Part shown: positions 12,757 to 25,009 of the stretch, piece after piece | Layout: each line of letters starts with the position of its first letter | How positions within the stretch are numbered: position 1 is the stretch's first letter | Origin: Rotaria sp. Silwood1 | Lineage: Eukaryota > Rotifera > Eurotatoria > Philodinida > Philodinidae | Reading direction: 5' to 3' | Length of the DNA stretch: 64,000 nucleotides | Assembly (NCBI GenBank): GCA_905250075.1 | Contig: CAJNOP010000017.1 | Coordinates: 905,017-969,016 of the forward strand | Notes under the pieces: generated by a model | Told to the model about the DNA's origin: nothing | Databases searched by the model: none | What the model saw: only the letters and a program-made list of their open reading frames with translations | Made by a program: the position numbers and the translations under genes

Positions 12757-14704
12757 CAGATGAGTTTTAATTAAATATCCTAATGAATATTTGAAAAAAA
12801 GCCAAGAAAGGTCTACAACATTGACCGTAAGTCATAGGAGAGAATCAAAAGTAATCAACGAGATTCAGAAGTTTCTATGCTTTCTAACTGAAATTTTTTT
12901 CTCATTTGAAACATTTTATAGTCACAAGAAAAGGACGTCTGTGTAGATTTTTTTGCATCTAATTTAGTTTTATATTTTGATCAAAACTGCTTGAATCCAA
13001 ACTATAAGAAAGTTTTTTTATACACTAGTTTATACCGGATACATTGCTCCAGAAAATAACTGATTTATTTCTCTTCTTTTACATATTGCTATAGACGATT
13101 GAATCTATTACATTCTAAATATCAAATTTAGAATAGAAGATTTGTTCTTTGAAAAAATATCGTCTAATTTGAAGAATAACTGTTCGAATAATGTTTATAG
13201 CTTTTCAGCCTAATGTACTATAATTTTGTAGAAAGAAAAATCTCTACAACATCACAAAATTAAAACTATCCAAAAATCTTGGCCAGAGTAATTATAAATG
13301 ATAGATAAGCTTTTTATGAAACAGAAATAACGAAAATTATGCATTATTTCGTGTTGTGGTCAATTTAAATTTTTCATGAAAAAACAAATGTAAAAATATC
13401 TTCGTTTATCCGGCCCAGTATGTCCAATTGAGCTGAAACGTTTTTCGTATATACTATATACTGTTTGAGATGAGTATGTTATTTCTTTATTTCAAAAAAC
13501 ATTGTTCTGTTGATTTTTTATAGTTCTAGTGGAAAAACTTCTATTCAAGAAGACATACGGTTTTTAGAATTTGTTTGATATTTTAGTTTTTTTTGTTATT
13601 CGAAGAAGAAAAAAATATTCAACTTGATCGAAAGCAGCAACTCAAAGAAACAGAGGGGAATAGGACAGCCGATTTTGGCCATTGCGATCACAGTATCTCA
13701 TAGAAGACAATATTCAGGAACTTTGCGTCTGTGACAATTTTTGCTCTGACGGTCAAGATCAACCGTCTCAGAAAATTTCAAAATTTTTGATGAGTCGTTC
13801 TATATAAACTTTGGAAAGAGAAGGGTTGGGCCGTTAAGAATCTTCGAACTAAGTATAAATTAAAGAGTTGAATAAAGCATGGTAAGTTATTTATTGTATA
13901 ATTTCTCAAAAATCTTTGTATCTTTTTTTTCTGATGTTCATCTTATTTTTTTTATAAGTATAAAGTGTAGGTTATGTAGAGTAATGGACAAAAGTTTCTC
14001 CTCATCTGAGTCCTGGCTATCACACACATTGAAAGTGTGTCGACATATTCTTCACCAAAACATAAGTTCATCGTGACTGCTTGAGTACAATGAGAATTAT
14101 GAGGAATCGAATAAAAGACATCTATTATTCTTTAATCTTCATAATTCTAAAAAAACGAAACGCTATGAAGATCAGTTGATTCTTCATTTTTTTTCTAGTT
14201 CTTTCTAGACATCTAACTTATTAATTTTACTCGACATTTATCAATTCTTTCCAGATTTCCGGTCATTATTTTTATGAATATTCAAGAAAAGGAAACAACT
14301 ATCTTTCGCTCGTTGAAGTGAATTACTCAGTAATAATTTAACGAATTAAGCTAAGATATTTACAGTAGTGTTGCCTGTATTGCAATATTATTGTCTACAA
14401 CTCTCACAAGAAAATTTTCTACTAAATATAAATCTCATACAAATAATTATCGTTCTAGTTCTGAGTATTCAGAAATGATCATCTTGTCGCAAATGATTGG
14501 ATCGTTTTTTAGACTCAGCTTCGGTTGTATATGAAAATATTCATCATTAATCATATATTTCATAACAAGCAATGTGAAATTTAATAGACACATTTTTTCA
14601 GATTAAATAGCTTATAGCAAAGCTAATTACTTTCTAACACAATTCTCATTATATCAAAACAATCGGAGAAACCTCAAATTTCTGGCTCAAATCTTTAATG
14701 TACT
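12757..14704. other. Intergenic repeat-like DNA
   Basis: No supported gene. A degenerate copy of the recurring CCAATTGAGCTGAAAC-type phrase lies near 13425, and 13630-13830 is somewhat less AT-rich, both typical of decayed transposon sequence. The open frame at 13879-14076 has no recognisable domain. Confidence 0.4.
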
Positions 14705-14706
14705 TA

Positions 14707-15627
14707 GGGCATACCAAAAGTCTTTACGGAGCTATATCAATTTCTTATAGAATGCTTGAAGAAATTTTCTTTTTTATGTAGTGATATAGAAAACAATGCT
14801 CTATTTTTCTATGCTATTTGATCAATCTTCAACAAATATCATCATAATAAAATTTCGATAAGAACTGTTTTTGTGTAAAACTTAACTAATGGATGCGGCA
14901 GATCAATTGTTTTCAATCACTTAATACATTGTATTAAAAAACAAAATATACCACAAGATGCAGCGTGAAAAGTTCTATGATTTACACAGGACCGCTTATT
15001 TTATAGTTGAATTTTTTGTTTTTGAAAATAAACAAAATTTTAAGCGATCAATTTTCGATCATACGAAAATGATATTTTTTGGTAGAAGATGAATTCATTT
15101 TTTCTTATTCCATCTTTTTTTTTCACCTGATATCTTTTATTGAAAAAAAAACAACATACATTGCAAGATGCAGCATGAAAAGCTCTACAATCTACAAAGT
15201 AAAGCTTATTTTAATTGTGTATTTCTCGTCAAAGAAACCAAAATTTTGTGCAACCAATTTTTACCGCCCCGAAAAAAATTATGCGAAGAGAAATTCCGTT
15301 TTCTTATTTCATACATAAAATAAACTGTTCTTTATAAGTTGTAAAGCTTCTCACGCTGCATCTTGTGGTATATTTTGTTTTTTAATACAACATACTGAGT
15401 GATTGAAAATTGAAATGGAAAGCGTATTTATTTGTCTCATCCGTTAGTTAAGTTTTACACAAAAACAGTTCTTATCGAAATTTTATTATGATGATATTAG
15501 TTGAAGATAGATCAAATAGCATAGAAAAATAGAGCGTCGTTTTCTCTATGACTACATCGAAAAAGAAAATTTCTTTAAGCATTATATAAGAAATTGATAT
15601 GGCTTCGTAAAGACTTTTGGTATGCCT
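14707..15627. mobile_element. Foldback element with arms of about 300 bp, TA target duplication
   Basis: The left arm (14707 to about 15010) returns in reverse complement at about 15340-15627. The termini read GGGCATACCAAAAGTC and, on the opposite strand, AGGCATACCAAAAGTC, each flanked by TA (14705-14706 and 15628-15629). The GGxxxxCCAAAAGT-type terminus and TA duplication resemble Tc1/mariner-class ends (inference). A block containing AAGATGCAGC(A/G)TGAAAAG also appears as a direct repeat near 14955 and 15163, so the middle is itself internally duplicated. No transposase frame. Confidence 0.75.
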
Positions 15628-15737
15628 TACGTAGCCATGTACCGAGAAAGGACGGGAGCGCATAAGACTGTAAATCTGTCAATTACTTTGATTATTAATA
15701 TTTATATATTATTAAATGCAGAATTTCTTGCTGAGTT

Positions 15738-17447
15738 GTTTGATAGTAATTTTAGATCGATTCGATAATGTCTAGAGTAATAAAGGTCAGAAATACTAAT
15801 CTTAGTTTGTCATCGACAAAAGTCTCATCGATATCATGAGATAACTTGCTAATAACTTTGTACAACCACATTGATTTCATTCCAAAATGGATCTCATTAG
15901 ATAAAGCATACTATTCTACAACAATTTCAATCAGAGAAAAAAAATCTAGTAAAATAACTCATCAGTGTCTTTGATTTATTACTGTATTGCCGATCAACAT
16001 TATGTTAGCTGACTATTCACAATTGCTCATTGACATCTCAAGCGATGGAGATCCATAAGGCTGTATTGAAGTAACTCTTTATAAACTACCCAACAGTACT
16101 TTTCAAACGCAACGGATACTTTCTACTAAACCTCCTCCCTTATTAAAAGCCTCCTTCAGAGGTGACAATGTAGAAGGTGTATTAGAAGCCCCCCTGATTT
16201 TAAAAACTTTTTGAAAATTATTGTTAATATTTTCATCGAAAAACTCTCAAAATTCGCGATCTTAAGGTGAGAATATGTTTAATTTCTTTACTAATCAGCA
16301 TAAAAAATCTTGAAATCTCCTAGAAAGTTGTTGGAACAACTCTTACAAATCCTAAAGATCCTTCAAGTCCTTTTGAAATCATTTGCCATCCAAAACTATT
16401 GAAAATTTTAGGACATAATAGAAGCTCCCTTCGAAACTTTCGGATAATGGACAAATTAGAAGACTCTAGGAACTTCTAAACTGGATGGGAGTTTAGAGAA
16501 TTCTCAAACACATTATCAAGTAGACATGATTTGGTATATTTTTGGCATTGAGTTAATATGTTTTTAGTCAGAAAGCTACTATTAGAGTCAAAACTAATAA
16601 CAAATTTGAAATTAACATAAAAAACCTAGGTCGACTTATATCCATTTTAAACACTTCTGCGAAGATTTCTTTTCGTCGAAGAGTTCGATCGAGGTCCAGC
16701 AAAGAATGAATTTTACTTGATTTACTATTTAATAATTTGTCATTTTAGATTCTAATAATATGTCACAAAATTTGACTTCAAATTCGGCTTTCGAATAATA
16801 TTACACTAGAATTAGTTTTTGATTGGACCCTGATTGAATTTTTCAATGAAAAAAAACCAGGTTCACAAAAGATTTTGAAATAAATATAAATCGACTCAGT
16901 TTTGATGCTGATTTCATATTTGTTAATAGTTTTGTCTGCAATAATAACTTTTTGACAAAAAAATCTATTAAATACATGTCAAAAAAGTACAAACTCATAT
17001 CTAATAAATAATGTACTTGAGATATCTCTAATAGCCAGAATCCATTGAGTTTGAAAAATGTATGCTTTTGTATAGTTTGAAAAGTGCTGTCGAATAGTTC
17101 ATAAAGAGTTACTTCAATAGAACATTATAGATTTCCATCATTGGAGAAGCCAATGTGCAGTATCGAATCATCAGCTAATATAACGCTGATTGACAATACA
17201 GCCACAAATCAAAGACACTGATGAGTTATTTTACTAGATTTTTTTTTCTTATTGGAATTGTTGCAGAATAGTATGCTTTCTCTAATGAGATCCATTTTGG
17301 AATGAAAGCAATGTGATTGTACAAAGTTATTAGCAAGTTATATCACGATATCGATGAGACTTTCGTCGATGACGAACTAAGTTTAGTATTTCTAACCTTT
17401 ATTGACCTAGACATAATCGAATCAATTTGAGATTACTACTAAATGAC
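15738..17447. mobile_element. Long inverted-repeat (hairpin) element, about 1.7 kb
   Basis: The left arm from about 15738 to 16110 is mirrored by 17075 to about 17447, with landmarks such as AAATGGATCTCATTAGA against TCTAATGAGATCCATTTT. Homology resumes at about 16500-16650 on the left and 16865-17070 on the right. The left arm carries about 390 bp of extra sequence (16112-16497) absent from the right arm, so either that block is an insertion or the right arm lost it. No coding frame of a transposase is evident. Confidence 0.75.
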
Positions 17448-18063
17448 AAACCTAGTGTAAAATTTTGCATTGAACCAACCATCAATTTTAATACTCTAAA
17501 TAATGACCCGATTTGTGGTATTATGCACCCTCGTCCTTTTCTGATTTCCACGGCTTGTATTCGGGCGAGATTCACGTCAATAGGAACATTTACCCACTAC
17601 TATCTTGTTAAATTCAAATGATACAGAATGTTTTGTCATATATGTAATTAATGTCTGAATTGATTTACCATACAAGGTCACAAGTGGACATTAATTGTTC
17701 CCTTGCGATTTTCAATACGACAAGTAGTGATCAGTATAAAGATTGACTTCTTCTACTTCTGGTCCTTTGTTAAATCTTATTTACTGATAAATGAGGAGAT
17801 GAAATTAACTAATTATTTTTAAAGTTCTTCTAGATCTTTATTTTTCTTAGAGAAAACAATAGAAACTTATCTTGACATTTAAATGGGCATGTATGTAATC
17901 CAAAACTAATTCCTAACAATCCCTTGATTGGACAAAATGCTATTTCCTGGAAGCAACATATATTGCATGATTGTAGGTCTTTTCTTCTGTACTAAGAACA
18001 ATGTCAACATGTCACAGGCAACGTTTTCCTATTGTACTTCCCATATACAAAATAATTGACTGA
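17448..18063. other. Spacer and 3' flank of the KChIP-like gene
   Basis: No gene recognised; the 64-codon frame that starts at 17427 lies at the edge of the repeat element. A reverse-strand AATAAA (TTTATT at 17837-17842) lies about 220 bp past the KChIP-like stop codon and is a plausible polyadenylation signal. Confidence 0.4.
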
Positions 18064-20049
18064 CTAGTAATTGAAACGAATTTCCATATTACTTTTAATT
18101 TTCCTATTTATCTACAAAAAAACACTGATTTCATAAATAAACAAACCTGTAAACAATATTGAAGAAAATCTTCTTTATGTACAAGACCATTTCCATGAAT
18201 ATCCCAAGCCTGATATATTTAATATAAGTTTCAAAAGAAAAACCTCAGTTAAAATCTTTATTCTACATACATCAACTAATTCATCAGTTCGTTCTTGGAT
18301 AGCATTCATAATTGGTGCATAATTAAGTTTACCAACAGGCATTATAAGTTGAAATATTGATGCAACCAATTGAAATAATTCCTAATAGAAAACAATAGAT
18401 AGTTTCAAAACAAAGTCAAAATAAAATGATTTTTTTTTATGTAAACCGTTCTTGTTATTATTCCATCTTTATTTATATCATATAAATCAAAAATCCAACC
18501 AAGACGAGCTTCAATGGAACCATGAACAAGTAAAGAAAATGTTGTAACAAGATCTTCGAATCGAATTATATTCGTATTTGATCGATCAATATTTTGAAAA
18601 AGAAATATCGCATAACGATAACATTCTAAAATAATCAAAAGATCTATTATTTTTTCTCAGATAATAATAAAAAAAAAACAGAACATACCACCAGTTGGAA
18701 ATAGTGTTGAAAATATTGAAGCAAACTGTTCTTTGGTTACTTGTCCTGATGGACTATCCTAGTTTAATTTAAAAGAAAAATTTAGTAAATTTAATCAAAG
18801 AAATTTACTTGTTTAAATGTTCGATATAGATGACGAATTTCTTCTTTTGAAAAATTAGTTTTTTTCATTAATTCCGTTATTGAACAAGTTGGCCGTGATA
18901 TTGGATGAGTTGACGTCGCATTTTCTATAAATAATCATTGATATGTATATGTCGTGCCGAAGTTACACTTCTTGTCGAAGTTAGTGTGAATGATAAAATA
19001 AATATCAACTTTCAAGAAATCAACAATATCTTTCATGTTGTATCTTAAAAATTATTTTTTTCCATCAAAACAATAATACAAAATTTATTTTTCAATATTA
19101 TGATAAATATACTAGCGTTTCAGCAAGAATGAATATTCATTCGACTTGTACTTTTACGTATTTACTGCGATACAGATGAAAAGGAGTTTGGCAGATTGTA
19201 AAGATACAACAATCTTCTATGAAACTCTAAGATTATATAATATATTAATAATTTCAACGCAGAAAAAAATTAACATATTGTTCCTTTTATTCGTCTGAAT
19301 ATTTGCACGTTTGTCATAATATTGAAAAATAAAATTTGTATTATTGTTTTGATGGAAAAAAATAATTTTTAAGATACAACATGAAAGATATTGTTGATTT
19401 CTTGAAAGTTGATATTTATTTTATCATTCACACTAACTTCGACAAAATATGTTTGTCGAAGTTAAACTTCGACGAAACACATTGACGAAGTTATAACTTC
19501 GGCAAGAATAATCGTCGAAGTTATAACTTCGACAACATCGTCCGTCGAAGTTGTAACTTCGGCAAAAATTTTGTCGAAGTTATAACTTCGGCAAGAAGTG
19601 TAACTTCGGCACGACATATATATATTTATATATATTTGAGCTTTTTGTGTTTTAATTTTTTTTTCAATAGAAAAAAAGATATGCAAAAATTTTCTTTTAC
19701 TTGCGCTACTTTTCGAACCCAGATTGAGTAGACGATTTTTATTAAATGTTTGGATAGATGTCTCGACTGCTTGCCACATCTGTATTTTTCTTGATCAATG
19801 TTTATACATACATGTATATATAGATATATATATATGTATCTGTTTAGGAATAAGAAAAAGATTGAGTCCTATTATATGAATGTGTATGTGTGTCTGTGAT
19901 CAACAAGAAAAAAAGAAACGGAAGAAGCACATCTCAGGAGATATCGAAAGAATTATGATAATAAGATTATTTTAAAATTATCTCTTACCATTCTCAGCTT
20001 TGTAACTGTCACTATTGTGACGTCCACCTGCCGATCTTACAACATTCAT
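18064..20049 (-). CDS. Kv channel-interacting protein (KChIP)-like EF-hand calcium sensor
   Basis: Neuronal calcium sensor family; KChIPs bind the cytoplasmic N-terminus of Kv4 potassium channels and tune their gating. Exons in coding order: 20049-19989, 18924-18809, 18758-18689, 18625-18447, 18381-18271, 18209-18147, 18111-18064; the frame closes, giving 215 aa, close to short vertebrate KChIPs. Shared landmarks are TNFSKEEIRHLYRTFK, FPTGECYRYA and DLYDINKDG. EF1 is degenerate, as usual in the family. EF2 is DRSNTNIIRFED (96-107) with Asp at position 12, as in vertebrate KChIPs. EF3 is canonical (DINKDGIITRTE, 132-143). EF4 (DIHGNGLVHKED, 182-193) has His at position 3 and Asp at 12. No N-terminal glycine for myristoylation is seen. 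The start chosen is the ATG in the most 5' exon found; further upstream exons are possible. DREAM/KChIP subtype cannot be assigned. Confidence 0.88.
18949..19618. mobile_element. Inverted-repeat element in KChIP-like intron 1
   Basis: The termini match: the left end reads TATGTCGTGCCGAAGTTACA, and the right end is its reverse complement at about 19600-19618. Inner blocks also match: 18985-19105 is mirrored by about 19320-19435 (GTGTGAATGATAAAATAAAT and so on). The element lies wholly within the first intron found. The right side carries an extra palindrome array that the left side lacks. No transposase frame. Confidence 0.78.
19455..19592. repeat. Five-copy array of a 20-bp palindrome, period 29-30 bp
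   Basis: Copies start at 19455, 19484, 19514, 19544 and 19573. The consensus is GTCGAAGTTATAACTTCGRC, an almost perfect dyad, separated by about 10 bp of variable sequence. A half copy (AAGTGTAACTTCGGCACGAC) forms the element terminus. This is a subterminal tandem expansion of the inverted-repeat element. The spacers are too short, and the context is wrong, for a CRISPR array. Confidence 0.85.
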
Positions 20050-23000
20050 TAGTGCAATCTAAAGTGACATATGTTGTATTGTGAACAATAAAACTAAACA
20101 ATAGCAATTATAATCATAAATACTTCTTATTTGACTGCTGTATAAAACCAGGTCTTTTTTTTTTAATTTTCTTCTTTTCTTTGTTCACATTCGAAGAATC
20201 ACTTTTTTTTTCCTAGCCGTTGTTTTCGTGAGTGCACACTTTCTGCATAGAGCATTTCCGCTCTAAAAAGCTCAGAATCGTGTGCCTTGTTCTTTTTTTT
20301 TCTTTACACAAAAAAAAAATTAACTTCTTTCGGTCGCATATACAAACAATCGATAAATCCCATAATATTAATATTTTACATAATTATAGTTATTTTTTTG
20401 TTTGCTTCAAAAAAGAACAATACGATCCCGAATCAATTTTTCTCTATAGTAGAATAACAAAAAAAACAGACAAGAAAAAGTATGCTTTTCAATAGCAATA
20501 GTAAAATCAAAGTTAGTAACAACAATTGGTTTCAGTTACATCTTGCATTGGTTAACAAAGGTTACGGCTAGCTAACTCTTGTTAATAATATGCTATATAA
20601 TAACGTTGTCGCATTCGCATATTTCCTATATGCTAGTCCAAATGCTAAGCAATCCGATAATTGTCGTAGTTACTACTGATGAAAAGCTAGAAAGAACAGA
20701 ATAGACGGAAAAGTCATCAACATTTCCTATCAAATGCATAAACTTGTTGACAAAAAAACCAAACATTTACAGTATACATATACGCTATTAAATATATATA
20801 CACATATGCTTAACTGATAGAAGATATTTCGATGAATGAATGACAGTTATCTTATAAAGAATGAAATATTAATACTAAGTATCCTTAATTAAGACTTTTG
20901 ATTGTAAAGTTTTTTTTATAATTTCAAATGCAATTTTTTTAGGTTTTTTACAAGTCGATTGTTTTCAACACTAGGTTAATTAAGTTGAATACTAAATATA
21001 AAAGAAATTGGTTTTTCAAGGTTTTTATTATTGAATTTCGTCATTGAATTCAGAAGTTGGTTTTTAAATAAATTAATGGAATTAAAATATGTCGTACTAT
21101 TATAAAACTTTTATATTTTTTTTTGTCATAGTTGTGAATACCTGAAAAGACATCAAGCAATTTTATTCTGTATGATTCATTGTTTACAAATTTAATCATC
21201 TCGTTAATTAAGATGTATTAGAACTATATTCCAGAATTAGTCTATTGACATATAGAATAAAAAATAAGAATACAATTAAAAAGAAAATATTTAATGAATT
21301 ATCATGACCTTCATATAAAGCTATAGTTTGAGAAAAACTAAAAATTTAATGATCATTATGAAAAAAATATCTTCTGAACTTTGTTTTGATTTTCAAATAT
21401 TTCAAACATAACTCAATGCATTAAAGAGAATATGATCATAGAAGTCAAACATCTATGAATTTTTAATCAAAATACTGTATATAATATTATTTATATCTAT
21501 GTATATATGGTTGTACAAAACAGAATTCTTGAAATTGATTTTCTCTAATGTCATTTATTTTTAAGTATCGAATCTATTCATTGTAAAATAAGAAATAGAT
21601 CTTTAGTCAATTCTATATTTCATATTCATTATTATCTTGAACAGATTTGCTTTATATATTTGTTTAAATTTCAATCAAAATAATACAATCAATATAGTAT
21701 ACGTACCAATAATTTGATGTCAGCAAGTTGTGAATTGGACTTTACTGTTAAGTTAAAGGAATTTACGTGGTAGTATAGAGTATTCTTGCATTTTTTTTTC
21801 TTCTTATCAGATTCATCAAACCACAGATATCTATCTAGCAGAGGAAAACCACAAACATGACCAATATCTTATTTGATGGGGGTTTTAGAGCATAGATAAT
21901 TAAGTTCCTCTACTGATAGATAGAATCAAACATGCTCATTTTTATATCAAGTAAATTATTTAATAATATTATATAGAAATAATGGAAATTTTTAATTTAA
22001 AAATTTTTCAAAACAGAAAGATAGATCATTAATATTAAAATAGATTGATCAACAATTATTTGTCACCTGTCTTTTTCTATTATAATGATAAAAAACATAC
22101 TATAATCAATTTCCTTTTTTTTTTTGTGTTTTCTATCTCGATTGTTATTTGCATATTGTTATTTGTTTTTTGCCTAGTTTTGGTGATGCATTCATCTTAG
22201 AAGTTCGTTGGAACCATCGATCTATTGTTTGATTGTCATCTCAATAAGTGTCTGAAAGAAAAAACAAACACCAACTGAGCATCACTTATTTGTTGGTTTG
22301 AGTGAATCCATAGTTATATGTTGATATGTCATGGCTGATGCACAGCAGGAAAAAATATGTTCTTTTATCTGACAATTAAATAACTCTCTAAAGAATGTAT
22401 AACAATCAAACAATATAATATTACAAAATGACGAAAGAAAAATATCCAAAGATCGACTTTGTCGTCATAAAAATAAAAAAAAAGAGCATTAGCATATTTG
22501 ATAATTGTCTACCAGTCATATTGGTAAGACTCGACCAAATGAGTTTGTCTATGCAATAAATTGATTCTCTATAATGGGATGATAACATCAAAGGTTGTGT
22601 CTAATAGGACATAACGAGAAATTATCGGATAGAATGTCATTTAGTGTTTGACCAAGCACAAAAGAAAACTGAAAGATACAATTTACAAATGAGATATCTT
22701 CTATCGTTAATTGACTAATGGAAATCCTATCATTTTCGAAAAAGACAACAGCAGAAAAGTCATGCGTAACAAATCACTTTCTAATGGAAAACACGTATAT
22801 ATCGTTTAGTGTATAGTACTAATCAAAGGGAGAAAACAATGAGAATAACATCTGTTTGACATTGAGAGACAAAGAAAAAAAAACGGCAAGGATAAATGGA
22901 AGTTTATCAGCCACATCGTTATAGACGACATTTCTGCTAAAAAAAACTAGAAGAATAAACTATTTGTAACAAACCTCATATAGACAAACATTGATTTGTT

Positions 23001-23564
23001 TGATCGTTTCCTGACTATTTGAAGAGTGATGAAGTGTTGACAGAATTGGACAAAGAAAGTGTTCGTTTGATTGTTTCATATAAATAAAATCCTATGTATA
23101 ATCATTAGTACGGATTTGACAATATACACAATTATGCATATATATTACAGATGGACAGATTAGCAGAAATAAAGGAAATGAATAATGGTGGACATAACTG
23201 ATATGACACATACAAATGCACATCTGGCTTCCATTAATAGATATTTATGAATCTGTATATAATAGTAGAGTTCTGTCAAAATTTTTTAAAAGTTATAAAT
23301 GTGATTCTGAGTCTTGTTACAATATTGAAATGATCCGTGTAAATTATTCTTTTTGCCATAAAACAAATGAAAATTGAACATGGAAAAGTCTTATGTACTT
23401 TACACTGTTTTCTATAATATCTGTCTCTTTTTTTTTTATTATCGTTTTCTTTCGTTCATGAAAGCTCATTATCATGCATATGCGTGACAAAAACGGAAGA
23501 ACGAAAAAAAAAAAACAAAGAATCAAAGATGAGACTGTACAAAATACAAAGTACGTTCACTCAT
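20050..23564. other. Intergenic region upstream of KChIP-like gene and downstream of innexin
   Basis: 3.5 kb without a supported gene. It includes T-rich stretches (20150-20480) and ordinary AT-rich spacer. Reverse-strand TTTATT at 23435-23440, about 125 bp past the innexin stop, is a plausible polyadenylation signal. The open frame at 20232-20495 is Phe/Lys-rich low-complexity. Confidence 0.45.
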
Positions 23565-25009
23565 TCACATATCATCTCGGCCAGCACCGATACCACCAGT
23601 GTCAAACAGGCGTACACTCACCTGTCTTCCACCAGCTGGACCTGTTCTAGATGATGACGGAATAATTGCAGATGAAACAGCTGATCCAGTCGTCGAAGCA
23701 GGTCCACCGGTTCCACCACCACCTCCAACACGTTTATAAAATTGCCATAATTGTTGTATTAATTCAGTGACAACTAAATCACTTGAATTATAAGCAAGAA
23801 GTCTTAGTATAAGTACACCGTCATGTTGTAAATAACGATGAATAAATTCTTTTGCTGGCGTTCGTCGTAAATGTGTATCACTTTGCATTAATTCCAGACG
23901 TTTTTTAATATAAGCATAACGTACACGACCAAATGAACGTACAAACCATGCTAATAAATCATAGGTATTACACATAGTTAAAAAAGCAAGCCAAAACCAA
24001 ATAAATAAAAATGCTTTTTCATTAAATAAATTGATCGGTAGTACACACTAATATAACAAAAAATATATTCTTTTGATTTTCTTTTTCTTTTATCTTACCT
24101 GTACGGTATGAACATGAACATTTTGTATATTTCTTACAGCAAATTCACACATAGTTACACGAGGAAAATAAATTGATTCATTAAGTTCTTCTCCATTTAA
24201 AATTTTTCTTATTAAATCAAGTCCATAGGATGCAAAATTATGACCCAAAAAGATATTTAACAAAAATAATTGTCCAACAGAATTGACAATAAATAAAATT
24301 TTGGTGACAAAAAAAAGTATTAACAAATATGAACCCATACGACGTCCAGGTACACATAGAATAAATGCTAGAAAACGACGTATAAAATCAAAACGTTTAT
24401 GTTTTCGTTTACGCATATAAACATATTGATCTATTGAACGTGTTAAATAAGTCATGATTTTATTACGATCTTCAAAACGATCAGCTGTTTGATAATTTAA
24501 TGCTGCATCGACTAAATTAACAATATTAATACCTGATTTAGCTGATAAAGAACGCCACAACATTCGTGGCAAATAGAATAAAACAGCTTGAAAAAGTAAA
24601 ATAAATGGAGTCCACTGGTAATACTAGAAATATACAAAAGAAAAAAAAAGTTATAATTAAAACATAGAAAAATCTAATCGGATTTTATGTTTCTTTTTTT
24701 AATTACTTTAACAACACGAGTTTTTTTCTTATTTTCGTCTAAAGGTAAAGTTTCAGCAGTTGCAACATAATATGTATTGGATACCCAACATATATTATTT
24801 GAATAAACTTCGTATGAACGTGTAAAATGTCCCGGTACCCAACACGCAATATGATCTGATGAAAATTGTTTATTGGAAACGATTATTGAAAAAATGACTA
24901 AGATAATAACTGTATATTTATAATTTAAACGATCGACCGTACATGTATCACTACGATGTGGTCCAAGAACAGAAAATGGTAAACGTGATACAGTAGCAAA
25001 TAAGTCCAT
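23565..25009 (-). CDS. Innexin (gap-junction channel protein)
   Basis: Four-pass membrane protein that forms invertebrate gap junctions or single-membrane hemichannels. Exons in coding order: 25009-24707, 24623-24099, 24047-23565; the frame closes, giving 436 aa. The innexin hallmark YYQW opens TM2 (residues 102-105) immediately after the first splice junction. TM1 is about 31-45. Extracellular loop 1 has the expected two cysteines (C56, C74) and loop 2 the other two (C260, C277). TM3 is about residues 210-235, and TM4 follows PINLFNEKAFLFIWFW. The second junction falls between the loop-2 residues VQ and C277. The cytoplasmic C-terminus has a run of five glycines and Ser/Gly/Thr-rich sequence with no known domain. 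The start is the first ATG of the N-terminal frame, MDLF, typical of the family. Which innexin paralogue this is cannot be told. Confidence 0.93.

Noticed and set aside
19455-19592. CRISPR-like regular palindromic repeats
   Set aside because: Eukaryotic intron, spacers only about 10 bp, and the units are part of a transposon terminal repeat.
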